Below, one piece after another: positions 19,907-28,830 of a stretch of DNA of 50,529 bases. The translations under genes were made by a program, and so were the position numbers. The stretch is from Auritidibacter sp. Marseille-P8566 (GTDB taxonomy: Bacteria > Actinomycetota > Actinomycetes > Actinomycetales > Microbacteriaceae). Location: contig CAMDEV010000002.1 in the NCBI GenBank assembly GCA_945896925.1, forward strand, positions 1 to 50,529. Reading direction: 5' to 3'. Each line of letters opens with the position of its first letter. Position 1 is the first letter of the stretch. The notes below the pieces were generated by a model. The model saw only the letters and a program-made list of their open reading frames with translations. It did no database searches and was not told the origin of the DNA.

Positions 19907-21163
19907 ATGTTTCTCTGGATCAGAGACCAGAAATGGCTCCCAACCATTTGTTTAGCCCTTATCGCACTTGTTGTCTTTGGGGTTAGCGATTATCTCTTCC
20001 AAGGAATCGATACATTACCTGCAACCTTGCTTCTGGTTAGTTCCGTAGCATTCTCAAGAGCCTTGCCTTGGCTTTCTATCGCATTATTCTCAGTTGGAAT
20101 CTTGACTCCACAGTTCCTCGATCTAGACCCTCAGTTAGCTCAGTTGCTAGCAACTTTTAGCCTCTTGGTTCTAGCTGCATATGGAACAAAGTTGCAGCGA
20201 AGAGTTGGATACGCACTCAATGTGGTTATGGGTATCGCATCTTTTGTTTGGTTGCTTATAACTCTTCCGGTTGGTGGGTCTTTCTATGGAATTGAACTGC
20301 CAACGCTTGAGTCTAAGTATGTAATCTTTACTGCAGGTTTCGTTGCCATGATTGCTGTGAACGCCAACGCTTGGTTCTTCGGCAGGTTGCTTATCACTCG
20401 TATCACTCACGTAGGAACAGATTTCGATCGAGCAATCTTGGAACGAGAAATTGCAACAACTCAGTTATCTCTTGCAGAGCAGGATAGACGCTTCGAGATT
20501 GCAAGAGATGTGAATGATTTACTGCTTGAGCAAGTGAGTGCGACTCTGACCTCGGCCGAAGCTGGCATTTATGCGGCAAAGTCTGATCCAACTGTTGCAC
20601 CTAGAATCTTGGAAAACATTTTTGAAGGTGTGAAGAAAGCTCATGCTGAAATCAGACGCCTGAGCGACCTACTTGGTCTTCAAGATGTGAAAGCACTAGC
20701 GCTACCAGGACTTAGAGATCTTCCAAAGACATTTGTCAGTTACCGTGAGTTTGGTTATGGAGTGAACTACCGCTTAACCGGTGAGCCGCTAAGTCTTGAT
20801 GATGGTGCCGAACTCGTTCTATACAGAATTGTTTTCGACTCGCTGGAGAACATCAGGCAACACACTCCTCAGGGAACGGAAGTCGATGTTGATTTCATCT
20901 GGCAGGGAGATGCCATGCAGGTGGTTATCAAAGACAACGGTGAAGAAACTAGAAACCGTTTAGAGCAGGCAATCTCTGGATATACCGCCCAAGAGGATCA
21001 CCGAGCACTGGTTGAAAGACCAACCGGAGCAAACCTCAATGCTCTTCAGGAAAGAGCTGCTCTTTACGAAGGTGCTATCGAGTTTGGCAAAGTTCCAGGT
21101 GTTGGATTCACAGTTTCTGCTGCATTCCCAAACATTGCTAAGTATCGGAAAGCAACTAACTAA
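19907..21163 (+). CDS. Degenerate sensor histidine kinase (pseudokinase, His to Asn)
   Basis: A 418-residue membrane protein built like a NarL/DesK-family sensor kinase: about five hydrophobic segments in residues 1-165, a coiled helix region and a C-terminal HATPase-like domain. The dimerisation motif normally reads ARELHD; here it is IARDVND, so the phospho-accepting His is Asn203 (codon AAT at 20513). The ATPase lobe keeps an N-box-like SLENIRQHT and DNG, but the later glycine boxes are eroded. Phosphorelay by the normal route is not expected. The ATG at 19907 has GGAGG five bases before it; a TTG at 19895 is less likely. It sits 26 bases after tRNA-Asn and is directly followed by its equally degenerate partner. 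Confidence 0.82.
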   Translation: MFLWIRDQKWLPTICLALIALVVFGVSDYLFQGIDTLPATLLLVSSVAFSRALPWLSIALFSVGILTPQFLDLDPQLAQLLATFSLLVLAAYGTKLQRRVGYALNVVMGIASFVWLLITLPVGGSFYGIELPTLESKYVIFTAGFVAMIAVNANAWFFGRLLITRITHVGTDFDRAILEREIATTQLSLAEQDRRFEIARDVNDLLLEQVSATLTSAEAGIYAAKSDPTVAPRILENIFEGVKKAHAEIRRLSDLLGLQDVKALALPGLRDLPKTFVSYREFGYGVNYRLTGEPLSLDDGAELVLYRIVFDSLENIRQHTPQGTEVDVDFIWQGDAMQVVIKDNGEETRNRLEQAISGYTAQEDHRALVERPTGANLNALQERAALYEGAIEFGKVPGVGFTVSAAFPNIAKYRKATN

Positions 21164-21838
21164 GTGGCAGCAGATATAAGAGTTGCTCTAGTTGGGGGAT
21201 CAGATGCTTTGAGATCTTCTAGAAGAGAAATTATCTCAACTGCTAAACACCTCAAAGTCATTCACGATTCTGATGGCTTTGGGTTGACCCCAGCGGAATT
21301 AATAGAAATAAACTTTGATGTTGCAGTAATTGAACTTCGGTTAGAAGGTCAATCAGCGCTTGAATACATCAGAACTATGTTCGTACTTGCCAAGATCTCA
21401 AAGCAAACCTTTGGTCGAATAATTATTGCAACTCAGTTCAGTGAAGAGAAACTAAGGCTTGAAGCGATTCAGGCTGGAGCAGTTGATGCAGTGTTTGTTA
21501 GCGATGGAATGCAGTCGCTGATATCAAAGATTGAGCTATGTGCGGATGAAATAGCCGATTACGCAATACGAGAGTTGCTTCCATCACTACCTAAGCCTGA
21601 GTTGTCACAAGAGGAGTACCAGCAGGTGTCTGTTGCCCTGGATACCTTAGATGAAAAAGAAGCCAAGGTACTCAAAGGTTTCTGTGAGCTAAAGACCGAT
21701 TCTCAAATTTCCAGTGCTGTCCACGTTCCAAAACTAAAGGTACGTCAGACGTTAGCTAAGGTTCAGAACCTATTGTTGTTAGACACCAGATCGCAGCTTC
21801 TTTTGAAGATGTTCAACCTGGGTGCTTTAGCCCTCTAG
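21164..21838 (+). CDS. Atypical LuxR-type response regulator (receiver Asp to Glu)
   Basis: A 224-residue protein with an N-terminal receiver-like domain and a C-terminal LuxR-like helix-turn-helix (LDEKEAKVLKGFCELKTD, then SSAVHVPKLKVRQTLAKV). The residues needed for phosphotransfer are mostly gone: the acidic pair after the first strand is Gly-Gly (ALVGGSD), the acceptor Asp is Glu57 (VAVIELRL, codon GAA at 21332), and the usual Lys is replaced in AVFVSDG. Glu at this site can mimic the phosphorylated state. The GTG start follows the kinase stop directly. The last 12 bases overlap the 3' end of def on the other strand. DNA target unknown. Confidence 0.8.
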   Translation: MAADIRVALVGGSDALRSSRREIISTAKHLKVIHDSDGFGLTPAELIEINFDVAVIELRLEGQSALEYIRTMFVLAKISKQTFGRIIIATQFSEEKLRLEAIQAGAVDAVFVSDGMQSLISKIELCADEIADYAIRELLPSLPKPELSQEEYQQVSVALDTLDEKEAKVLKGFCELKTDSQISSAVHVPKLKVRQTLAKVQNLLLLDTRSQLLLKMFNLGALAL

Positions 21839-22393
21839 TTTGTCTTGCCCTGGTAGCCAACTTTGGTCAGGGACACCCCAACCACGTTCTTTGATAATCC
21901 CGGCGACATCGGACTTGTGAGGTTCTGCAAGGCGGTCAACATAAAGTGTTCCATCTAAGTGATCGAATTCGTGTTGGAAGATTCTGGCAAACCAGCCTTC
22001 AGCTTCGATGTGAACTGGGTTCTGTTCGAGATCAACACCTTGTAGAACGGCTCGTTCAGCCCTCCTAAGCGGGAATCTTTCACCAGGCACACTTAGACAG
22101 CCTTCGCTCTCAGATTCCCAGTCTGCTTCACCTGTTGGTGTTTCAGAGAGTTCAAGTGTCGGGTTGATAACCACACCACGCTGTGGGGTGCCATCTTCGG
22201 CATCCCAGTCGTAGACGAATACTCTCAGCCCAACGCCCACCTGCGGGGCAGCTAAGCCCACTCCTGGGGCTTCGTCCATGGTTTCAAACATGTCTGAAAC
22301 CAGGTCTCTGAGCTCTTGATTGAACTCTGTAACCTCTTGGGCTCTGGTGTGTAATACGGGATTACCGGTAATCACTATGGGTCTGATGGGCAT
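21827..22393 (-). CDS. def: Peptide deformylase
   Basis: Removes the formyl group from the N-terminal methionine of new proteins. All three motifs are intact: GVGLAAPQVG, EGCLSVPG (Cys99) and HEFDHLDG (His141, Glu142, His145). Length 188 is normal for actinobacteria. No good ribosome site precedes the ATG, but TAAATT ends six bases before it on the minus strand, so a leaderless transcript is possible. Convergent, overlapping by 12 bases with the regulator gene. Confidence 0.95.
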   Translation of the reverse strand: MPIRPIVITGNPVLHTRAQEVTEFNQELRDLVSDMFETMDEAPGVGLAAPQVGVGLRVFVYDWDAEDGTPQRGVVINPTLELSETPTGEADWESESEGCLSVPGERFPLRRAERAVLQGVDLEQNPVHIEAEGWFARIFQHEFDHLDGTLYVDRLAEPHKSDVAGIIKERGWGVPDQSWLPGQDKLEG

Positions 22394-22470
22394 TACTCAA
22401 ATTTACCCTAAAGGCTAATCAGGCTCTGCTTCACTAGGCTTAGAGGAAGACAAGAACAGGTGGGGAAGCC

Positions 22471-23388
22471 TTGAAGGTTATAGCGATTGGTTTAGCACTG
22501 CTTTCAGCAGTCGCACTCGCTATCGGGGCTCAATTACAAAACGACGCTGTTGGGATTCAGAAGAAGGCTGCGCTTTCTGGAAGATCCCACGTCAGCTTTA
22601 GGCAGCTCCTAGATCTGCTAAAGCACCCTAGGTGGGTTACCGGTTTAGCCATTTCCGCTTTTGCTCTTGTCCTCCAATTCACTGCTCTGTTGCTAGCTCC
22701 GCTTATCTTGGTGCAACCGATCGGAGCAATCGCTCTTGTAATTACTTCCATCCTGAATGCCAAAATTACGAAAACAAAACTGAATCAAGCATCTGTCTAT
22801 GCAATTGCTCTCTGTACAGCAGGGCTTGGAGCTTTCGTGATTATGGCTCACCAAGTTGCTGTTGAACCAGAAATTGACGACAATAGCCTGCTTCTAATCC
22901 TTGGGTTAGCAATCTCACTCATTGCAATCTTCAGTTACATCTTCTTCAGTGGGGCGAGTAAATTCCGACCACTGACTTTCATCATCGGTGCTGGTGTGCT
23001 GTATGGGTTCGTGGCAACCCTCACCAGTGTGGTTGTGAAAAGACTTTTCTACCAAGACGGCTTCAACCGAATTGTCAGTGGAAATATTGAATGGGCAACT
23101 GATTCTCTAACGGTGCTAGCACTGCTGAGCATGTTGGCCGCAGCCTTCCTTGGCGGTTGGTTTGTTCAAAACGCTTATGCCTCAGGTCCGCCAGATCTGG
23201 TCATAGCGGGCCTTACCGTCATTGACCCACTAATTGCTGTGAGCATCGGTGTGATCATCTTGAATGAGGCCATGAATGCGCCACTGCCTATCATGCTTGG
23301 CTTCCTAGGCTCTGGAGCAATGGCAGTTATGGGTGTTTACCTACTTTCCAGGGTGCATCCCCAGGTGAGTGCAACTGCCTCAAAATAG
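22471..23388 (+). CDS. DMT-family (EamA-like) membrane permease
   Basis: A 305-residue integral membrane protein with about nine or ten helices, starting with a TM segment IGLALLSAVALAIGAQLQ and including LLAPLILVQPIGAIALVIT and the C-terminal VIDPLIAVSIGVIILNEAM, a pattern of drug/metabolite transporter proteins. The two-fold internal repeat expected for DMT proteins is plausible. The substrate is unknown. The start is TTG with GGGGAA six or seven bases upstream. Divergent from def across 77 bases. Confidence 0.78.
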   Translation: MKVIAIGLALLSAVALAIGAQLQNDAVGIQKKAALSGRSHVSFRQLLDLLKHPRWVTGLAISAFALVLQFTALLLAPLILVQPIGAIALVITSILNAKITKTKLNQASVYAIALCTAGLGAFVIMAHQVAVEPEIDDNSLLLILGLAISLIAIFSYIFFSGASKFRPLTFIIGAGVLYGFVATLTSVVVKRLFYQDGFNRIVSGNIEWATDSLTVLALLSMLAAAFLGGWFVQNAYASGPPDLVIAGLTVIDPLIAVSIGVIILNEAMNAPLPIMLGFLGSGAMAVMGVYLLSRVHPQVSATASK

Positions 23389-23469
23389 CGCCTATCGGGT
23401 AAACTTGCCTTGCGGTCAGATTGACTCCCATTTTGAATTTATGTCAACAGAAAAGACAGGTATTTAGCC

Positions 23470-24927
23470 TTGGCTGAATCGATTAGACATCCAGGAGAAC
23501 CACTTAGGGTTCTTATTGCTTCCGATACTTTTCCACCCGATATCAACGGTGCAGCTCGCTTCACCGAACGTCTAGCCGGGGGATTAGTTAGAAATGGCAA
23601 TAACGTTCACGTCATTGCCCCCGCCATCGATAAGAACTATGGAACTTTCACTGAAACCCACGATGGTGTTGAGATGACAGTTCACCGACTTAGGTCACGT
23701 AAGTTGATTATTCACAAGACCCTCAGGTTTGTTTCACCGCTAACACTTAAGAAGAAGATAGATCCAATTCTGGATAGTTTTCAACCAGATGCAATCCACT
23801 CACAGTCACACATTTCTTTGGGTAGAGCTCTCGCTAAGAGTGGCCAAGAAAGAGGCATCAACCTCATTGCAACCAACCACCTCATGCCCGAAAATCTGCT
23901 CCGCTATCTTCCACTACCTAAATTTTTAGAGAAGCGCTTCATCGCTGCACTCTGGAAAGACAGTGGTCGAGTGTTTTCCAGGTTCGACCAGGTAACTACT
24001 CCAACCAGAAGAGCAGCTCAATTACTTGAACAATCTGCTGGCATTGAAAATGTATTGGCGATTAGCTGTGGAATTGATGCAACTAAGTTCACCAACAACA
24101 CTCCAACCACAAACAAGCCTTTTCGAGTTCTGTTCCTTGGACGTTTGGACTGGGAAAAGCACATTCACAATCTGCTGAGAGCAGTTGCAAAATTGCCTAA
24201 AGAGATTGATTTCCATGTTGAGATTGCTGGAGATGGCAACCAGAGAAAATACCTAGGTGATCTAGCATCAGAGCTTGGTATCGCTGGCCGGGTTACATTC
24301 TCAGGACACATCACAGAAGAAGAACTTCCTCTGGCATATGAGAAGGCAACAGTATTTGCCATGCCTTCAATCGCTGAACTGCAATCAATTGCAACCATGG
24401 AAGCTATGGCTTCGGGAAGACCGGTGGTTGCAGCAAACGCAATGGCACTTCCACACCTAGTTCACAATGGTGACAATGGATATCTCTTTGAACCAGATGA
24501 CGTTGATGATTTCAGCAATGCTCTTCTAAAGATTGCAACTGCAAATCAAAAGGAACTTGATCGCCTTTCTGAGAACTCTTTGCACCTAATTCAGTCCCAT
24601 GACATCAAGCGCACCTTAGCTATCTTCGAAGGTCTATACAGATCTGAAGAAGGTTCTAAACGTGAGACCGATGACAACATGCCTGAATACATGAAACCAA
24701 TTGGTCGTTTGAGCGTTGCGGTGAGAAGAGCTGAACTTAGGATGCGTAAGCAAACGCTTTTAGCCTTAGGCAAGATTTCAGACCTAGGGGATGAGATCAA
24801 GGATGGTCTGGAAGAACTTAGAGACGATGTGAAGCGTCAAGCTAAGAAGGTTGACAAGCAAGTGCGCAAGGGTGTCAGGAAGACCGTCACCAGGGCCAAG
24901 AAGGCCATCAAGCGCATGGAAGAATAG
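23470..24927 (+). CDS. GT4-family glycosyltransferase with a basic helical tail
   Basis: A GT-B fold retaining glycosyltransferase. The N-terminal acceptor domain has the loop SDTFPPDINGAARFTERLAGG, and the C-terminal donor domain has FLGRLDWEKH and the E-x7-E motif (ELQSIATME in PSIAELQSIATMEAMASGRP). This is the class of mannosyl- and glucosyltransferases acting on polyprenyl, phosphatidylinositol or diacylglycerol acceptors; which applies cannot be decided. The last 75 or so residues are a charged, Lys/Arg-rich helix (DDVKRQAKKVDKQVRKGV) that is not part of the fold and could attach the enzyme to the membrane. The start is TTG; the upstream ribosome site is weak (ACAGG). Confidence 0.82.
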   Translation: MAESIRHPGEPLRVLIASDTFPPDINGAARFTERLAGGLVRNGNNVHVIAPAIDKNYGTFTETHDGVEMTVHRLRSRKLIIHKTLRFVSPLTLKKKIDPILDSFQPDAIHSQSHISLGRALAKSGQERGINLIATNHLMPENLLRYLPLPKFLEKRFIAALWKDSGRVFSRFDQVTTPTRRAAQLLEQSAGIENVLAISCGIDATKFTNNTPTTNKPFRVLFLGRLDWEKHIHNLLRAVAKLPKEIDFHVEIAGDGNQRKYLGDLASELGIAGRVTFSGHITEEELPLAYEKATVFAMPSIAELQSIATMEAMASGRPVVAANAMALPHLVHNGDNGYLFEPDDVDDFSNALLKIATANQKELDRLSENSLHLIQSHDIKRTLAIFEGLYRSEEGSKRETDDNMPEYMKPIGRLSVAVRRAELRMRKQTLLALGKISDLGDEIKDGLEELRDDVKRQAKKVDKQVRKGVRKTVTRAKKAIKRMEE

Positions 24928-24936
24928 AAACCACAC

Positions 24937-25013
24937 GGGGTGTTAGCTCAGCCGGTTAGAGCAGCGGACTCATAATCCGTCGGTCGCGGGTTCAAGTCCC
25001 GCACACCCCACCA
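24937..25013 (+). tRNA. tRNA with CAT anticodon (elongator Met, or Ile2)
   Basis: A complete 77-base cloverleaf with acceptor GGGGTGT/ACACCCC, anticodon stem GCGGA/TCCGT, loop CTCATAA (CAT at 24971-24973), discriminator A and encoded CCA. It lacks the initiator signature of three G-C pairs in the anticodon stem. Elongator Met and lysidine-modified Ile2 both read CAT in DNA, and sequence alone does not fully separate them. Confidence 0.93.
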
Positions 25014-25018
25014 GAACT

Positions 25019-25054
25019 AAAGAACGCTGCAAGTAAACCTTGCAGCGTTCTTTT
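25019..25054. terminator. Bidirectional intrinsic terminator
   Basis: A perfect 15-bp stem (AAAGAACGCTGCAAG, loop TAAAC, CTTGCAGCGTTCTTT) with a T run on the plus side and, by symmetry, on the minus side. It lies between the tRNA and the 3' end of the convergent surface-protein gene, and can end transcription from both directions. Confidence 0.92.
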
Positions 25055-25057
25055 CGT

Positions 25058-28000
25058 TTAGAAGGCTCTAACTGGTCTTACGGGTTGAGTTGAAGTCGAA
25101 TTCAACTGTCTGCTGCTCAAGCCATCGAGGCCGACTGTATTTTCATATCTAGCATCGCCGTAGTGGGTGTGGACTCCTGAGTACTGGTTGGACAACCAAT
25201 AGCGAGTGAAGTAATTGAGATTCCACGCACCGGTGAGTCTTCCGGCGATGTATGCGTTCTTAACGGCATCCATTTCCTCTCTATTTGGCAGATACCAATC
25301 ATCGATCTGTACGCCCTTGTAGCTTGAAACGTAAGCTAGGGCTGCGGTCACCGCACATGGATTAGTAGCGTATGTGCCAACAGAATCAACTACCGCATAG
25401 CTGTTGTATTCACCACGGCCCAAAATAGTCGCATCAGATGTAATCAGCGCATCTCTACCAGCGGTACCTTGTCCTGAGCCATAAAGAACAAACGTTGGGT
25501 CTGCTGAACCACCAAACCATGAATTAGTGGCTGCTTCTAGGTAATGACAAGTGTCAGTGGTTGTAGGACCACATAGGAACCCGGTTTCATTCACGTGGAC
25601 AACTTTTCCTCCACCAGGACCGATGTCACCAAGGACACAAATTCCACCTGCAGCACAGGTAAGCCTGACTTCCAAGTTGAAGGTTTTACTCATTGTTCCG
25701 ACGGGGTTGGTCGCTGTGATGGTGTGTTCAGTGGTGCTGGTTAGCTCGGTTGGAATGCCAGTAATCAGACCAGTTTCAGCGCTATAGCTGAGGCCTGCTG
25801 GTAGTGATGGAGTGATCTCAAAACTCGAGATAGCTCCTCCGGTGCTAGTGATGCTATAGAGAGAAGGGGTTTCTTGAACATAGGCAACAAGGTTGTCCTG
25901 CGATAGCGAGAAGACGGGCGGATCGATGATTGTCAACGCGAAGGTTGTTTCGGAACTACCCGCAATGTTCGAGCCTGTGATGGTATAGACAACTTCAGTC
26001 TGAGGGCTAGTTGGAATTCCAGTTAGCAGACCAGTCGTGGCGCTAAAAGTCAGTCCTGCAGGTGCAGCAGGGGAAATCTGATACGTGGTTGGAGTTCCAG
26101 CTAGCTGGTTCAGCGAGTATCCAACTAGTGAAACACCCTTAATGCCAGTTTCACTGCTCGATGACAAGGATATTGAAGGTGCGCTGTAAACGCCGAGGCT
26201 GAAGGTGTGACTATCTGAACCAGCGATATTGGTTCCAGCGATGGTGTATGTCACAGGTGCTTGGTCGGCGGTAGGAGTTCCTGAAATCTGCCCTGTCGAT
26301 TCACTGAACGATAGACCAGCTGGAAGCTCCGGGGAGATGTAGTAAGCGCCTATTGGTCCACCAGTGTTGGAAATGGTGTAGCCAACTATTGGCGTATTGA
26401 CCACGACACTTTCAGAGCTATTACTTAGAGTGAATTTTGGTGCGGCAATCACCTCAAGGGTAAATGTTGTGTCGCTTCTACCTGCAACGTTAATTGCAGA
26501 AATTGTATAAGTGGTTGCACTCTGCGCGTTTGTAGGTTTACCGCTCAGAATTCCGGTGTTTACATTAAATGTCAGACCTGCTGGTGCAGCTGGCGAGATT
26601 TGATATGAAGTTGGTGTTCCGAGATTTGAGGTTATCGTGTAACCGGTAATGTTTGATCCCTTAATTGCAGTCTCTTCAGTTGAAGAGAGCTCAATCCCAG
26701 GTTGAGAGTAGATAGAGAGTTGAAAGGTGTGGCTGTCTGACCCTGCAACGTTTGTTCCAGTAATTGTGTATGTAGTTGGATCCTGATCAGATAACGCGGA
26801 GCCTTCGATCAGCCCTGTATCTGCATTCAGAATTATGCCCTCTGGAAGAGCGGGGCTGATGGTGTAATTGGTAATTCGACCCCCCGTGTTGGAGATGGTG
26901 TATCCAGTGATTGGTTGACCATTCACAGCAGCTTCATTGCTCTTACTTAGGCTAAAACTTGGTGCAGCAAAAACTTCAATTGTGTATGTCTGTGAGCTCG
27001 ACCCAGCAACGTTTACTGCAGTAATAGTCCAGGTAACGAAGGATTGAACAGTGCTGGCCACGCCTGAAATTAGACCAGTGACTGTATCGAAAGAGAGCCA
27101 AGATGGCGTTCCTTCGCTGATCTCAAAACTCTCGATAAGACCTCCGGTGCTAGTTAGCGTGTAACCAGTTAAGGACTGACCAACTGCCAAGTTCTCTGAA
27201 TTGCTAGAAATCTGGAAAGCTGGCGGTAAAAATAATTTGATTCTGTATTGAAAACTTGAAGTACCGCCTGGGTTTGTACCGGTGAACGTGTAAATCTCGT
27301 TTGTTTCAATTTCTACTTGGGCTGAACCAGAAATTTCGCCGGTTAGTGAATTTAGCGTTATCCCTGAAGGTAGTTCTGGTGATACCGACCAGTTCGTTAC
27401 CCTTCCACCGCTATTAGATACCGTGAAACCTGAAACTTCAGTGCCCGTAGCGAGCCTCTCAAGGTCACCTGAAGAGCTAAAACCAATTGGATTCTTTGGT
27501 GTCATCGTTAGAGAAGGAGCATCTAGAACTTCGATTGAGAAAGTTTTCGTTAGGAGCCCGGCAATGTTCTTTCCCGTAACTGAGTATTCGGTCTTTGCCA
27601 TGGAGCTACTGGCAGTTCCGCTCAATGTGAAACCGGAAGAGTTGAAAGTTATTCCCGCCGGTAGCGCTGGGGTTACTGTCACCTCAGACATCAGTCCACC
27701 GTCAGAGAATAGCCACTGACTGTCGAAAGGAATTCCTGTGCCGAGAATAGCGTCCGGGTCGGAGCCATTCGCACCCAGTGAGAAGCTAGGTGGTGCGAGA
27801 ATTTCGAGGCTTATAGTTTTCTTTGAAACACCCGCTGGATTTGTTGCAATGATTGTGTACTTCTTTTTGTTTTGTGGATTCGTTGGAGTTCCTACGAGCT
27901 TCCCTGTCTTACTATCGATTCGCATTCCAGCTGGTGCAGCTGGTTTGATTGAGTACTTATAAACCCTTCCACCAGTACTCTTGATGCTGTAACTCTTGAA

Positions 28001-28750
28001 CGCCTTATTTGGTGAAACCAAGAAATTAGTTTTAGATAACTTCACAGAAGGTTTAGAGACTATTTCAATCGTCAATTTCTTTGTGCTAGTTCCGCTGATA
28101 TTCGTCGCAGAAATGAGATAGCTTCGCTTTGGCTGCAACTCTGTTGGTCGTCCAGTGATTTTTCCATTCGCTGTGTTGAATGAGAGACCAACTGGCAACT
28201 CGGGAGAGATACTGAAAGTTGTTGCCGATCCGCCTATGTTTTTGAGACCGAAAGTCTTCATTCTTTGGTTGACGCCAAGGTCTAGAACGCCAAGTTTGAG
28301 AATTGGAACGCGGATTACTTGGATTGAAATCGTTTGAGATGTTACACCGCTCGAGTTTCGGGCAATTACCTTGTATTTTTTAGCTTTTTGCCAGAAACGT
28401 GGTTTACCTGAGATTTCACCAGAATTTGTATTAAGTCTTAGACCGCTAGGTAGCTTAGGGGAGACGCTAAACGATCTAATCTGTCCGCCAGTGCTTCTTG
28501 AAGTAGCAACAGTGGTGCTCGTTGAAGTACTGAGAACTGCCCTGTATACGCTGAGAGTAAATCTTGGCTTAGCAAGTGGCGTAGCGGTAGGAGAAGGTGT
28601 TGGAGCTAGATGGGGAGTCGGTTTAACACTGCTTTGATAGCTTAGATTAGCTCTGGTTGCAGAACCTGAAACAGCTGAAGCGCTGGTAGCGCCAATGGCT
28701 GCAGGAATTGATAGTGTGAACGCCAAAAGCACCGTGCAAAATTTCTTCAT
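25058..28750 (-). CDS. Large secreted protein with eleven Ig-like (He_PIG) repeats and a DUF1566-like C-terminus
   Basis: About 1230 residues. A signal peptide (KKFCTVLLAFTLSIPAAIG to about ASA) and a Pro/Thr-rich stretch are followed by eleven repeats of about 88 residues, each with a core like ISPxLPxGLxFNxxTGxIxGxP and ending TxTAxNxAGxSxxTFxLEV, typical of putative Ig (cadherin-like) domains. The final 200 residues, starting at CAAGGICVLGDIGPGGGKV, look like a DUF1566/Lcl C-terminal domain (DDWYLPNREEMDAV, YWLSNQYSG, QPVRPVRAF). No LPXTG motif or C-terminal membrane anchor. A TTG at 28765 is in frame, but the ATG at 28750 is preceded at the right distance by TACTAT, suggesting a leaderless message. 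Probably an adhesin or surface-layer component; ligand unknown. It lies directly downstream of a two-component pair on the same strand. Confidence 0.82.
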   Translation of the reverse strand: MKKFCTVLLAFTLSIPAAIGATSASAVSGSATRANLSYQSSVKPTPHLAPTPSPTATPLAKPRFTLSVYRAVLSTSTSTTVATSRSTGGQIRSFSVSPKLPSGLRLNTNSGEISGKPRFWQKAKKYKVIARNSSGVTSQTISIQVIRVPILKLGVLDLGVNQRMKTFGLKNIGGSATTFSISPELPVGLSFNTANGKITGRPTELQPKRSYLISATNISGTSTKKLTIEIVSKPSVKLSKTNFLVSPNKAFKSYSIKSTGGRVYKYSIKPAAPAGMRIDSKTGKLVGTPTNPQNKKKYTIIATNPAGVSKKTISLEILAPPSFSLGANGSDPDAILGTGIPFDSQWLFSDGGLMSEVTVTPALPAGITFNSSGFTLSGTASSSMAKTEYSVTGKNIAGLLTKTFSIEVLDAPSLTMTPKNPIGFSSSGDLERLATGTEVSGFTVSNSGGRVTNWSVSPELPSGITLNSLTGEISGSAQVEIETNEIYTFTGTNPGGTSSFQYRIKLFLPPAFQISSNSENLAVGQSLTGYTLTSTGGLIESFEISEGTPSWLSFDTVTGLISGVASTVQSFVTWTITAVNVAGSSSQTYTIEVFAAPSFSLSKSNEAAVNGQPITGYTISNTGGRITNYTISPALPEGIILNADTGLIEGSALSDQDPTTYTITGTNVAGSDSHTFQLSIYSQPGIELSSTEETAIKGSNITGYTITSNLGTPTSYQISPAAPAGLTFNVNTGILSGKPTNAQSATTYTISAINVAGRSDTTFTLEVIAAPKFTLSNSSESVVVNTPIVGYTISNTGGPIGAYYISPELPAGLSFSESTGQISGTPTADQAPVTYTIAGTNIAGSDSHTFSLGVYSAPSISLSSSSETGIKGVSLVGYSLNQLAGTPTTYQISPAAPAGLTFSATTGLLTGIPTSPQTEVVYTITGSNIAGSSETTFALTIIDPPVFSLSQDNLVAYVQETPSLYSITSTGGAISSFEITPSLPAGLSYSAETGLITGIPTELTSTTEHTITATNPVGTMSKTFNLEVRLTCAAGGICVLGDIGPGGGKVVHVNETGFLCGPTTTDTCHYLEAATNSWFGGSADPTFVLYGSGQGTAGRDALITSDATILGRGEYNSYAVVDSVGTYATNPCAVTAALAYVSSYKGVQIDDWYLPNREEMDAVKNAYIAGRLTGAWNLNYFTRYWLSNQYSGVHTHYGDARYENTVGLDGLSSRQLNSTSTQPVRPVRAF

Positions 28751-28756
28751 GCGCCG

Positions 28757-28762
28757 ATAGTA
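28757..28762 (-). promoter_or_regulatory. Possible -10 box of a leaderless promoter
   Basis: TACTAT on the minus strand ends six bases before the ATG at 28750, and no ribosome site is visible. This spacing is what leaderless actinobacterial transcripts show. No convincing -35 hexamer. Confidence 0.35.
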
Positions 28763-28830
28763 CAAAATAAGTCGGATCAGGCTGATTTCTATGTACAGGT
28801 GTATATGTCATTTAGGCCTCCTCATACTGG

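Noticed and set aside
19805-21838. Integrative element inserted at tRNA-Asn
   Set aside because: No integrase, no repeat of the tRNA 3' end and ordinary chromosomal genes on both sides.
25058-25120. Sortase anchor at the end of the Ig-repeat protein
   Set aside because: No LPXTG, hydrophobic segment or basic tail; the protein ends in VRPVRAF typical of DUF1566-like domains.
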